The notes beneath the pieces are model-generated. The model was not told the DNA's origin and searched no databases. It worked only from the letters and a program-made list of their open reading frames with translations. 64,000 nt of DNA from Rhizopus arrhizus (Eukaryota; Mucoromycota; Mucoromycetes; Mucorales; Rhizopodaceae). The stretch spans positions 1,736,001 to 1,800,000 of the forward strand of contig JAKZZE010000001.1 of NCBI GenBank assembly GCA_024220505.1, in the 5' to 3' direction. Of this stretch, positions 45,440-57,000 are shown piece by piece. The translations under genes and the position numbers were made by a program. Within the stretch, counting starts at the first letter, position 1. Each line of letters begins with the position of its first letter.

Positions 45440-46734
45440 GTTTATATTTTTTAAATTTGGAAATAGTAAAGAAAATAGGTAGAAAGAGAAAATATGCCTG
45501 ATAAAAAAAAAAACGTTAAATTTAAAAAACAAAGTCGGTGCTTAAAGTAACCTTTTTTTTTCCCTTGTTTTGTTTTATGGAATGCACGAGATGCCCAAGA
45601 TACAAAAGATACAAAAGAAAACTCAAGTATTGGTCAAATATAAGTTTATAAAAAAAAATAACAACAACCAAGTCTAATATCGGTTTCTTTTTTTTTTTTT
45701 TTTTACATTAGAAATTCCTAATGGGACACATTCGGATGATGAACATTAACCTCATGAGAGAAGCTGTTCTTTCCAACATGACAAAGCTATAAGAATATCA
45801 AACTTATATTACTGCTTGCTGCTGAAAATCTCTTTTTAGTAAAGGAAGCTGCCACTGCTAACATTTCTAATAGCTAATGGCTAATTGCAAATTACATCAT
45901 GTGCAAACACAAAGTAAGTAATGAACTAGTATAAGTTTAAAAACATATATTCTATTATATTATCTGTCATAAAAAATAATAAAGCAATCTATTTACTTGA
46001 AAAACAAAAACTTTTGCTTGTATTTGTCAATTATAACTGCCTTGTAATAAAATGTGAGCAAAGCTTCTTTCTTCTTAGAATATACAAGTATTCTTTTGTT
46101 ATAACATAAAAGCATTTGCATTTCTATAAAGTATATTTGCTCTAGATTATTGTTTCCATTTGAATAAGGAACCTTTTATTGCTATATTCTTTTTTTTTTC
46201 GCTGTCTTTTTTTTTTAACTTTGTCTTTTTTTTAACTTTGTCTTTTTTTTTTTTACTTTTAATCTTTCAGCTTCTTTTTTTTTTTTTTACTAAACGCAAC
46301 TATTTTGTTACGTTCTGTTACACATTTCCAATGAGCTTAGCTAAAGATCACAGATTGCCTTCCTAATATGTATTCTTCTGTACAAAATAATCGCATGGTA
46401 CTTTTGATTTCCGCATTTTGCCCTCAAAAATAAAAAAAAGAAAATATCGGTCTTTAAACAATGGAGAGAAATACGCTTTCCAAAAAAGATCGTTTGTAAA
46501 AAAAAGACATTTCTTTAAAAATGTGAATAACTCCATGAATATTTACCCTACAAATAAAATAATAACATCGTTAAATTTCTTTATTTTTTTCTCATCTAAA
46601 TCGTTTTTCAAAATTCGAAAATGATCAATACAGCAAGATTTAATTTTTTTCACGAAAAAAAGTAACAATTTGTTACCCAAACGAAGAGCAATCTTGCGCA
46701 ATCCGGTACCTAATTGGAACGATTATTTGCAGTG
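45440..46734 (+). other. E2 right non-coding region
   Basis: No ORF. Carries the same block order as E1 38068-39366 (TTCCTAATGGGACACATTCG, CATTTTGCCCTCAAAAATA, TTTCTTTATTTTTTTC) and then about 110 bp of private sequence before the tip. Confidence 0.6.
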
Positions 46735-47079
46735 GATCACTGCAAATAATCGTGCAAACTCTGCACACTGTTAATTTTTAGCAATATGCTTTTCTGTTTA
46801 ACGATGCCAAAAGCTGTGATTGAATGGGTATTTATGCCGACGTCAATATCGGCACCCTTTAAGGACCTAAATGTCTGTCAATATATTCTGCGTCTCTGTA
46901 TGGTGCCGATATTAACGAAAATGATGATCCATAGCTCTAAGTAGATTTATACAGACCCAATTGTCGTTCTGCGAAGGCGTCTCTCTTGTTAGCTGCTTTA
47001 CATAGTCTATTCTACGTTATAAATAATTTGGCAACCAATGATACTTTTTAAATCATTACTTTATTTGTCTTTTTACTCT

Positions 47080-47945
47080 TTATAAACCACTCATATTGCC
47101 TTATATACTTCTTTATGAACCACTCATATTGCCTTATATACTTCTTTATGAACCACTCATATTGCTTTATATACTTCTTTACCGACCATTCATATTGAAA
47201 TAAATATTGCTTTATATATACAAAAAAATAGGGATTTTGTTTATAAAAAATAGCTTTTTTTTATTTAAATAAAATAATAATAATACATAGTATTTCTTTG
47301 CTTGTAGCGTTTTAACTGTGTACTTGACTTACCTAATGTCACCAGAATAGCAGCATCTAATCTAAAAATACATCAATTAATCTCGTGGAACTCAAAAAGT
47401 TTTCAAAAGAAAAAAAAAAAAAAAGCCAAGCTCAAGGATTCAGAGACACAAGGATTCAAGGATTCAAGGATTCAAGGACTTGGGTAATTAAAGCAAAAGA
47501 AGGAAATACATCAGTACTTAAGAACTAAAGTAAAAACCATGATAGAAACAGAAAGAGGCCAAAGCAGAGCAGCACTCATCTATAATGATTATTAGCTATC
47601 GTGTATGTATCGTAAAAGCAATAGTACCTTTCTTTAGATAGACAAGGGGAAGAAAACTTGCTGAGCTTTTACCAATAAGTAAAAAAAAGGAAGCAGTACG
47701 TATCTATAATAATTATTAGCTATGATGGATATGTAATAAAAGTAATAGTACCTTTAGATGGGCTAAGAGAAAAAAACTAGCTAAGCGTATACTCACAAGT
47801 AAAAAAAGCAGCAGGCATCTATAATAATTATTAGCTATGATGGATATGTAATAAAAGTAATAGTACCTTGCTTTAGATGGACCATGAAAAAAAAAAGAAA
47901 AGAAAAAAAGATACCAGTCAAGCCTATACCAACAAGTAAAAGAAG
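47080..47945 (+). repeat. E3 subterminal tandem repeats
   Basis: 33 bp repeats at about 47080-47215 and about 110 bp repeats at 47565-47945, as in E1 and E2. Their retention in a coding-deleted copy argues that they are needed in cis for mobility. Confidence 0.7.
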
Positions 47946-48322
47946 AAGCAATAATAATCCTGGGAAAAAGACTTTATAAAGGCCGTTTAGACTATAAAGA
48001 AAGAAATCAATACAATATTACTAAAGTACAAGTACCGTTAGAACAGGAATACAATTTATATAATATTAAGAACTTACCTTTTATAAAAAAGAGAAGAAAA
48101 AAAAAAGAAAAAAAAAAAAAGAGAAGTGCTTTTTTGTAGCCTTATTTTACCAATGTTACACTTATTCACTGTCTATCCATATTAGAAAACAAAAACAGTT
48201 GCTTTTCATGTAGTCTGTATTTAATGGTATCCCAAAAGATAACTTATACATTGCTTGAGTAAGTTTTATTACTTGCGTGCAATATCTTTAACGTGGAGGA
48301 TATTATTTTTTCTTTTCTTTTT

Positions 48323-48327
48323 TCTTT

Positions 48328-48370
<43 letters not shown>
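48323..48370. repeat. Poly-T tract, about 48 bp
   Basis: Marks the deletion join of E3. The corresponding places in E1 and E2 also carry T runs, which could have served as the recombining homology. Confidence 0.85.
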
Positions 48371-48373
<3 letters not shown>

Positions 48374-49455
48374 TTAGGAATTCCTAATGGGACACATTCG
48401 GATGACGAACATGAACCTCATGAGCAAAGTTGTTCTTTCCAACACGATAAAACTATAAGAATGTCAAACTTATATTACTGCTTGTTGTTGAAAAGTTTTT
48501 TTTGGTAAAGGAAGTTGGCAATGTTAACATCTCTAATGGCTAATGGCTAATGGCAAATTACACCCATGTGCAAACATAAAGTAAGTAATGAACTAGTATA
48601 AGCTTAAAAACATATATTCTTTTATATTATTTGTCATAAAAAAATAATAAAGCACTTTATTTACTTGAAAAACAAAAAAAAACTGTGCATGTATCTATTA
48701 ATTATAACTGCCTTGTAACAAGATGTTAACAAAGCCTCTTTTTTTTTTATTCTTTTTAGAATATACACATAATCTTTTGTTACAATGTAAAAGCATTTGT
48801 ATTTTTATAAAACATGTTTACTGTTAGGTTATTGTTTTCATTTGAATAAGTAACATTTTATTGCTATGCCCTTTTTTTTTTTTCACTAGGTCTTTTTTTT
48901 TAACTTTGTCTTTTTTTTTTTACTTTTAATTTTTCAGCTTCTTTTTTTTTCCCAAACGCAACTATTTTGTTACATTCTGTTACACGTTTCTAATGAGCTA
49001 AGCTAAAAAGCACAGACTGCCTTCCTAATATGTATTCTTCTGATCAAAATAATCACAATGTGTTTTTGTTTTCCGCATTTTGCCCTCAAAAATAAAAAAA
49101 AGAAGATATCGGTCTTTCAACGATAGAGGAGAACAAGCTTTCCAAAAAAAGATCATCTGTAAAAAAAAAAGTCATTTTTTTAAAACGTGAATAACTTTAT
49201 GAATATTTACCTTACAATGAAAAAAATAACATTACTTAATTTCTTTATTTTTTTCGCATCTAAATCTTTTTTCATATTTCGAAAATGACCAATACAGCAA
49301 GATATAATGTTTTTTTAAAAAAAAACTTTAAAATCTGTGGACCTATGACTGTCACCGATATCAGAATTCTACGTCAAAGGTGCAACATTATTTGCAGTGG
49401 ATTGTTTAGCCAGACAAAAGTTGGTATAACAATCAAAAACACGAAAGAACGTTAC

Positions 49456-49537
49456 GTCAGTTTGTCCGAGTGGTTAAGGAGTTAGACTTGAAATCTAATG
49501 GGCTCCGCCCGCACAGGTTCGAACCCTGTAGCTGACG
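49456..49537 (+). tRNA. tRNA-Ser(UGA)
   Basis: 82 nt type II tRNA. Acceptor arm GTCAGTT pairs with AGCTGAC (one G-U). Anticodon stem TTAGA/TCTAA with loop CTTGAAA, giving anticodon TGA. Long variable arm GGGCTCCGCCCG. T-arm CAGGTTCGAACCCTG. No intron. Internal A box (TGTCCGAGTGGTTAAGG) and B box (GGTTCGAACCC) are intact. Confidence 0.96.
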
Positions 49538-49542
49538 ACCAT

Positions 49543-49546
49543 TTTA
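49543..49546 (+). terminator. RNA polymerase III terminator (T4)
   Basis: TTTT five bases past the tRNA end, with a second run (CCTTTTATTTT) close behind. Confidence 0.6.
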
Positions 49547-49619
49547 ACCTTTTATTTTATGTTGTAACACTGTCACATCTTTTGATTCTACTTTTTGTAT
49601 GTTAAACAAGAATTCCTTT

Positions 49620-49817
49620 TCAAGTAATTATTAGCAAGTTACCATTGATGATGTGACGAAAACGGCAATCGGGTCGTACAAATCCCTTCCGATGCAAGTC
49701 GTTTTGGCGACTTGAGTCAACAAAATGACTTGAGTCGTTAGACCGAAAACTTTCGGTTAAAGGAAAAATTAATCCAACAAGGAGAATCAAGGCAATGTAG
49801 TGTAGCTTTGTTGCCAT
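49620..49817 (-). CDS. Possible small secreted protein, 65 aa
   Basis: ATG at 49817 starts MATKLHYIALILLVGLIFPL followed by TESF: a short basic start, a hydrophobic core of about 15 residues and small residues before a likely cleavage site, so a plausible signal peptide. The mature part is short, Ser/Arg-rich and has a single Cys (RPDCRFRH). The coding strand holds a GACTCAAGTC repeat. No homologue is recognised. It could be a chance ORF or the first exon of a longer gene; it lies convergent to the tRNA gene, next to LTR-like DNA. Confidence 0.4.
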   Translation of the reverse strand: MATKLHYIALILLVGLIFPLTESFRSNDSSHFVDSSRQNDLHRKGFVRPDCRFRHIINGNLLIIT

Positions 49818-50888
49818 CAACGTCCGGTTATCCTTACACTACTTCCAAAAGAGGTTTAGCCAGAAATTAGCTTTTATTGATTTACTTTTACAACAGCAAA
49901 TGTTAACAAAAAAAATAGAAAACGTGAGAAAAACCAAAAACATGAAAAGATATAAAATACTCCCCTTTTTCAACTTTACTTTTGACTTACTTAACTTCCC
50001 TCATATATTTTATCAAATAAATATCAAGTTCTCTTTTTATAAAAACCTCTGAATTATTCATATCGAGCACGAACAAGTCCCTTGAAGCCAATATATCTTC
50101 ATTGTAATCCCTTTTTATTTTATTCTTTTACTTTTATTTTTTTACTCTATTAAACTCAAGTCTGATCTGCTTAACAAGATCTGGTGGTCACTCTTACAAG
50201 AACCGAAATCAATTCTACTTAGTCAAGAATTACCTTTATTCCTAGCAAACGCGCTTATATTTTATCTATCCCAATCACTCAAACTCCGTGAACGCGAACT
50301 TTTACAGTAGCACAAATGATGAAGTTTTGGATCCGGAGAACAATGATGATCACAAGAACAAATTTTGATGTCCAGCGACATTGATGTCGTTCGACATAGA
50401 TTGTAACCAACAATAAGCCACGCCTTTTTTTATATAAATAAGATGAATATTTTTAACCAAATAACAGACATTCAATAAACAAAATCTTCTTGCGCTTAAA
50501 AGCAATTGTTTCTTATTGGGTCACAAACACCTTTTCTTTTCTTTTTATTTTTACTTATTCTTTCTGATCTGATACCTGAATTATCACGAATCAAGAAAGA
50601 TCCCTTTTATTTTTATCTTTTATTAAACAATCTTACTCCTAACCTTATTGATCTATAAAGATCTGGTGGTCACTACTTAAAACCAAATTACTATATCAAA
50701 AGAACTGTTAAACGTTCAATCAAGTTAATCAAACTCAAGTCATTCAAGGCTTCAAACTTCAAATTAAACAAATCTACAACACTTTAACACAATCCAAATC
50801 CCAAGTACTAACAAGTTACATTTGGTGGTCACTACGAGGGATCTAAATCAAAAACTACAAGAAAAATCTACAAATCAAGAACAACTTA
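49818..50888 (+). mobile_element. Gypsy-3 5' LTR/leader region with repeated TGGTGGTCACT
   Basis: No ORF. LTR-like promoter words (CTTTTTATAAAAACCTCTG near 50033, TTTTTATATAAATAAGATG near 50428, CATTCAATAAAC near 50470). The primer-site-like word TGGTGGTCACT occurs three times, at 50182, 50664 and 50823, each before an A/C-rich leader. This suggests a duplicated LTR/leader junction. LTR tips could not be fixed because the 3' LTR is outside the window. Confidence 0.5.
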
Positions 50889-52511
50889 CAGTAGGTCAAA
50901 AAATTGCTGCAAGGAATTGCAAAATACCGGTTTTACAGCTGGTTGTCTATGGATACTGCACCAAACTATCTCAAACTTTGATCGTTTGTACCTCACTAGA
51001 AAGGGCATTTATTCGTCGATTATCTGATATGGACAATGGTTATTGGCGGAATTTGATATAGTTAAAGGGAATGTTATAAACATCTGGCATTTTTTACTTG
51101 TTTACATATGTTTGGAATAACGAATTTTAATACGACCCAGCCGATTGTTATCGTATGAATTCACATCCTTGACATCGTAAGAATGTTAGCAGTATATAAA
51201 GACGCTTGCAATTCCTTTATTTTAAATTTTAAATTGTCTTGCTTGCACTATTTATCTTTTTTACCCTATCATCAACCACATGCCTAAACGACTATCAAAC
51301 GAGAAAGTAAACAATCTCAAACAAGCATTAACTGAGCCCACATCAGCGTACGCTATTGCTAAGGAGACTGGAGTACATAAATCAACTGCTAGTAGTTACT
51401 TTAGAAGGTTGTTTTTAAACAGGACAATAAATACAGGTGGTAGACCTACAATAAACTCCAAAGTGACGAAGCGGTTAAGCAAAAGAAAATTCGTTAAAGG
51501 GGTTCCAAATACTGCCAAAGAGGTATGCCGGGAGCTGGCTGAACTTGGCTATGATATCTCATACCAGTCAGCAATTAAGGTACTGAAATCAATGGAGTTC
51601 CATTTTTCAATAGAAAAAAAGAAGCTATTTCCGACAAAAGCACATATGTAGCATCAGTTAGAATGTGTCAACGATCATCAGGATTAGACAGTAGACGACT
51701 GACAATAAACGGTATTCTTTAATGAATCTGAGATCAATGTATGGGGATCTGATGGTGGTAACTACTATTGGAAAAGGCCAAGTGGTCTTTTTCAACATCG
51801 TGACCTGAAATTTACAGTCAAGCATAGAGCTAGCAAGTTGATGACGTGAGGCTGTATAACATGCGGAAGTCCAGGATATGACTGCCAAATTTACGATGGA
51901 AGCATTTATTCGGATGTTTACCAGCATAATTTGAACACCACGCTTCGTGATACTATGGAGCACTATAATTCCGACTGGTCCTACATTTACTTTCAGCATG
52001 ATAATGACCCAAAGCACAAGATAAAATCTACAGTAGCCTGGTTGAATAGTCACCAATAGAGTTATATTAACGATTGGCCAGCTCAGAGTCCGGACTTAAA
52101 TCCAATAGAACATGTATGGCATCAGCTGAAGTTAAAGCTCAGCTGTTACGAACGGATGAGCTTTGGGAACGAGTACAAAAAGCATGGAATGGATTTGATA
52201 AAGAACTTTGCCAAAGGTACATCGATAGCATGCCGGTAAGAATTCAAGAGGTTATTAATAGAAAAGGAGGATCAACTAAATATTAATAAATAAATTCACT
52301 GCGTTCAAATTTTCGTTTTTTCAAATTTTCAAATTGCGCGCCTCATACTTCCTTCAATACTTATCCAATGGGGCTTAAACTCTTTCGGATTTTTCAAGAC
52401 ATGTAGGAAATCTACTATGTGGAAACAGAGGCAGTTTGTACCATTGTGGCAGGATGTACGCTACAAAAATTGAGAAAAATGGATTCCTTGCAGCAATTTT
52501 TTGACCTACTG
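50889..52511 (+). mobile_element. Tc1/mariner element D
   Basis: 1,623 bp, TA at 50887-50888 and 52512-52513, tips CAGTAGGTCAAAAAATTGCT inverted. Same family as element C but in + orientation and more decayed. It is inserted in the Gypsy-3 leader, 51 bp upstream of gag. C and D share the same flanking word ACAACTTA on the left. Confidence 0.92.
51280..52286 (+). pseudogene. Mariner D transposase, multiply broken
   Basis: Begins MPKRLSNEKVNNLKQALTEP with the HTH region (YAIAKETGVHKSTASSYFRR) and reads to KKLFPTKAHM, then a stop at 51649-51651. The rest is recognisable only in broken frames: the DNxFQHDNDPKHK-like block near 51995-52020, and a final intact stretch DELWERVQKAWNGFDKELCQ to NRKGGSTKY. 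Several stops and at least one frameshift (around 52140) separate these. Non-functional. Confidence 0.88.
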
Positions 52512-52562
52512 TATAAATCTACAAACCCAAATCTTTAAAACAACATTATCACAGATTTTGAA

Positions 52563-53732
52563 ATGGCAACCTTTACCACAGGACATATCGCGTTGGCAAA
52601 TACCAATATGAATGCAAGTTACCGACCTGTACTTATTGATTTCCATGGTTACGAAGGCGAAGACTTTCGTCACTTTTTAGAAATCTTGGAATCGTACTTT
52701 GCAATTAATAACATCACTCAAGAACCCCGCAAACTTACTATTTTGAAAGCACAATTACGTGGAGCAGCTAAAGTGTATTATGAAAAAGAAATACTCAAGC
52801 GAATCCCTGACGTTAAATATGATAATGCAACAGAACTCTTAACGAATCATTACATCACTCCGGAATTGATACAAAGTTACGAACTAGAGTTCAACGAAAT
52901 GTACCAGGGCGAACAAGAACATCCCCAGATATTCCTTGCTAGATTAAGAGAAGCTGCAGACCTTGCCGGTATCACTCAAGAGCCAGTCATAGAAAGCAGG
53001 TTCCGCGCAGGTCTTCTCAGAGAAATAAAGCAATTTTGCATCCAGAGCAGTTCAAAGACTATGCAAGACTGGATTAATCACTCTGAAGGATGGTGGAATG
53101 CTAATAGACCTCGCAAGATCGCCATGGTTGATAATCCTTTTATACCAAGGAATGCTAATCAAGCCCTTATATATCAAAATGACGCTGCACAACATTATCA
53201 TCACATGTCCAATAACCACAACATTGATTTGGTTGATACAAATGAACATGCCATGCCAGCATTAACTCTTAATCAAATCCATTACAACAACGCTCAACCC
53301 ACTTATGCTTATCACGACAATGTACTCGGTACAAATCAGCTAGTATCTATGGACACATCAAGAAATCGCAACCAAGCACGTCATGTACAAGCTAATGGAC
53401 ATCGTAGCATCAATACTAATCAGCAGCAAGATCTTATTGAGCTAATTCAACAGACAATTCGACAGGAACTCAATAAGCAACAAACTTATAACCAACCTAA
53501 CCGAAACTACAACAGGTACAACCGTTACAATAACAGCAATGATAACTACAACAACCACAACAGCAGATATGGAAGAAGTAATGGAAATATGGACAACAAT
53601 ACAGGATCTAACCGAAATGGACTTGCTTACAGTAACGACAATCGCAACCAGCAAAGATACAATAATGGAAACCAGCCGCAACAACCTCAACAGAATGATC
53701 AGCGACATTTCCAACAACAGTCAAAAAACTAA
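52563..53732 (+). CDS. Gypsy-3 Gag
   Basis: 389 aa capsid protein. The core (residues 20-180) has the retrotransposon Gag pattern: FHGYEGEDFRHFLEILESYF, ILKAQLRGAAKVYYEKEILK, LEFNEMYQGEQEHPQIFLAR, RAGLLREIKQFCIQSSSKTM. The C-terminal half is very Asn/Gln-rich (RYNRYNNSNDNYNNHNSRYG, QPQQPQQNDQRHFQQQ), basic in places, and lacks a CCHC knuckle, so RNA binding would rely on this low-complexity tail. Intact from ATG to stop. The pol start follows 26 bp later in another frame. Confidence 0.88.
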   Translation: MATFTTGHIALANTNMNASYRPVLIDFHGYEGEDFRHFLEILESYFAINNITQEPRKLTILKAQLRGAAKVYYEKEILKRIPDVKYDNATELLTNHYITPELIQSYELEFNEMYQGEQEHPQIFLARLREAADLAGITQEPVIESRFRAGLLREIKQFCIQSSSKTMQDWINHSEGWWNANRPRKIAMVDNPFIPRNANQALIYQNDAAQHYHHMSNNHNIDLVDTNEHAMPALTLNQIHYNNAQPTYAYHDNVLGTNQLVSMDTSRNRNQARHVQANGHRSINTNQQQDLIELIQQTIRQELNKQQTYNQPNRNYNRYNRYNNSNDNYNNHNSRYGRSNGNMDNNTGSNRNGLAYSNDNRNQQRYNNGNQPQQPQQNDQRHFQQQSKN

Positions 53733-54092
53733 ATGGGTCGGTTGTTTTTAATGATAAAATGAATGGTCAATCGAACACCCATAATAATAACAAATCCATT
53801 AAACACGAAAACTCTCAACATCGACTTAATGTCATCCTATCAGATATAGAAACCAATTATGATCCTTCTCAAATAGAACTCTGTGCTGCAATAAGACCTG
53901 AACGGCCTCCTGATGTTACTACTGCTACTCCTTATAACAAAATAAAGCCAACATCGAAGTCTAAGGGCAAGCAACCTACATTAGCAAGAAAAGTTGTAAC
54001 GAGAAGTCATTTGGAAGAAATTCAGCCAGTTAGCAATCAACAGAATACATCACAACATGATATAAACATGGACACAGATTTACCTATACAAG

Positions 54093-57000
54093 TGATTTAT
54101 CCAAGAATAGAAAGGAACAAGAGAGGACGAGACTCGATAAAGAGATTGCTTTATTTAATAAGAAAATGATACTCTATTTATACTTTTCATACACGGATAA
54201 TATTTCATGTCATGGATTAATAATTAATGAGTATGATATAACTGATGACAAATAGATAATGGTTACGTGTTCTTCCATTGTTATCTTTGTCATCATAAGC
54301 ATTTATCCATAGAATACTCGTATATGATTGACTGCGATTGACTGTGATTTAGTTCCTGGATTTAATATAATTTAACCGTGCAATTACGCAGCATTTTATC
54401 CTTAATGAAGATTATCCGAATTAACCTGTAGCCTATCTATTGGATATATTTTACATGTAGCTTATTAATACTGTTTTCATATCGAGTTATGAATGATGGA
54501 TACATCATTGCCCCCTTCCAGGTTGGAACAACCGATGAGCATCATGAATAACGAAGAGTACAGGGATCATATCCAATATGATTGCGTAGGCTGTTTATAT
54601 TAAAGACGTAAGTGTAGAGGAAAGAGAGAGTATGCTCTTCTGGTATATAATCGATAAAAACCCAAAAAACCTGTTGAGGAAAAAAGTAATGGGAAAAGAT
54701 CATATTCAGTTCGTTACTTTGTCTTGTTTCGTTTGTTAAAATTATTAGTCTTGGTTGGAACATTGGTATGAGATGAGCGTTTACGTTTGCCAATGTTATT
54801 ATTGACGTTACGTCTTGCCCAGTACTGTTCTATCATACTCATGTCATCAAAACTTGAGGCAGGTTCCCAGGTATCATATTCTGGAGGATAACCTTTCCAT
54901 CTTACTAGGTATTTATAATTACTAGTGTTATTTCCTTTATGTTGGATAATTGCCTGCACATCGTACTGTTGTTGGTCAGCGCGATTATTAACAACGTTGT
55001 CTGTAGAGATGAGTTTGATGTGCGAGGTAGGTACGTCGCGCGATAATAGTGTACCTGTTTTATCCGTCAAAATGTAGCTACCATTTTTTGTGACTCCATG
55101 TACGACAAAGGGGCCCTCGTACCTTGGGTCAGTTTTACTATTTCTATTCACATTTTTTATCATAACTTCGCTATTATTAGGAAATTGTTGATGTACAATG
55201 CGGTGTTTCTTTGTAAAATACTCGTTGTCAGTTCTTTGAGTAGTCATAATACGGTTACGTATAGCAGGGATTACTATGTTGTTCATATTGTCTAATTTAT
55301 TTTCTAGTGCTTTAGCATACTGCTGACTAGAGTTAGGTATTGAGGATTGTGTATTGGAATAATCCTGGAATTCATTTGGTTGTCTATTATACATAAGCAC
55401 AAATGGTCTGGAATGGTGTAATCTAGAATATTTGCAATTCATAGCATATTGAATACTAGGAAGGAAAAGATTCCACTCGTCTTTCTTGCCTTGTAATCTT
55501 TTAACAAGAGCTCGTTTGGCTATTCCGACAAACGATTCGTTAGTCGAATTTCCCAATGGGTTATAAGGCAGTGAAAGTCTATGGTCAATACCACAGGTTT
55601 CCATTAATGAATTAAATATTTCATTAGTGAATTCTGTACCGTTATCTGAACTAAGCTTTTTGGGCCAACCAAAAGTGCAAAAGATATCTCTAAGTTCATT
55701 AGCTATGGATACTGCAGTTTTATCCATTAATGGTCTTAGAATTGTAAATCTTGTGAAGAGATCAACTAGGACTAAAATGAAATTATGTCCTTCTGTTGAT
55801 GTAATGTTCAGGGTACCGAGGTCAATACAGACGTGATCAAAAGGACCATCTGGTAGAATACTACGGGGAGGGTGATACCCGTGTTTGCCAATATTAAATT
55901 GTTGACATTCAGGACAATTGGATACTAGCTGCAATGCATCTTTTTTAATATTAATCCAGTGCAAATTATCATTGTGGATTGTCTTTACAATAGCATCAGC
56001 CCCAAAGTGTCCAAGTAGATGTGCCTTTAATAATAGGTTATGACGTTCCTCTTCTGGTGGTGTCATGTAGTCTACTAGTTGTACAGCTCTTTGTTTTATG
56101 TTTGTACTGTTGTCTGTAGTACGTTTACTCTGTGACTTTGTATTTTTATTTTTTATGGAAAGTTGCTGAGGATTATTATCTCCCCCCAGTCTTTTTTCCG
56201 TATCGTCTGAAAAAAGACGAGAAAGTGAATCCGGCAACACATTTTCAATTCCTGGACGATGGATTACTTTGAATGTATAGTTGAAAATAGTTTCGAACCA
56301 ATTCAGCATCATGGGATTAGGAATGTTTTGTGTGCCAAGATAGACCAAACTTTTATGATCAGTATACAGCGTGAATTGAGATCCATACAACCACTTGTGA
56401 AATCTTTCAAAAAGATAACAGATGGCTAACAGCTCTCGTTTAGTTGTCGAGTAGTTCATTTCTGACTTCGACAGTGCTCTTGCTGCGAATCCAATATAGC
56501 GAGTTTTATCGTCAATAATTTGATAAAGTACACCGCCAATTCCTGTGTTGCTAGCATCTGTAGCTAGCTGTAATTCATGACGCATGTCAGGTAGAGACAG
56601 AACAGGAGCATTAGATAAGGCTGTCTGTATATTTCGAAAAGCCTGTAGGTATTTGTCAGTCCAAATGTGTTCCAATGAACCTTCGTTACGTAGTTTATCT
56701 AACGGTGCGGTCATGGTAGAGAAATTTGGGAGATGACTTCGAAAATAATTAGCGAGGCCTAGAAAGCGTTGTATATCTTTTCCAGTCTTTGGTATTGGCC
56801 ATGCTAAAGCATTTGCAACCTTTCTGCTATCCAATGAGAGACTATTGTGACTAATAGTGAACCCTAGGATGTTTACCGAAGTTTGCATAAAGTGACATTT
56901 ATCAACGTTAAGAATAAATTTAGCTGATGTAAGTCGTTCGATGACAGTATTTACGCATTTGATATGTTCCTCAATATCGGGTCCAGTACCGATAGTTAAA

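Larger units (their letters stand above)
39371..46734 (+). mobile_element. E2: complete CACTA/Plavaka-like transposon (7,364 bp)
   Basis: Left tip CACTGCAAATAATAGTGC, right tip CGATTATTTGCAGTG. The inverted match extends in diverged form for about 35 bp (AATT, GTACC and GATTG words shared). Same gene layout as E1. A hairpin-forming inverted pair lies at about 39473-39555 (CTCCTGTCTCTGCCACAAATC and GATTTGTGGCCAACACAGGAG). AGCAATCTTGCG occurs in direct orientation near both ends (39411, 46688). Confidence 0.88.
46738..49399 (+). mobile_element. E3: internal-deletion derivative, non-coding (2,662 bp)
   Basis: Tips CACTGCAAATAATCGTGC and AACATTATTTGCAGTG. GAT on both sides (46735-46737, 49400-49402). 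The left part (47025-48290) matches the subterminal repeats and upstream region of E1/E2, and the right part (48370-49290) matches their right region. Both genes are missing. The join is a pyrimidine/T tract at about 48300-48370. A private hairpin (CGTCAATATCGGCACC and GGTGCCGATATTAACG) lies near 46838-46913. A typical non-autonomous deletion derivative. Confidence 0.88.

Noticed and set aside
53442..53717. Minus-strand Val/Ile-rich membrane-like frame
   Set aside because: Shadow of the Asn/Gln-rich Gag tail on the opposite strand.
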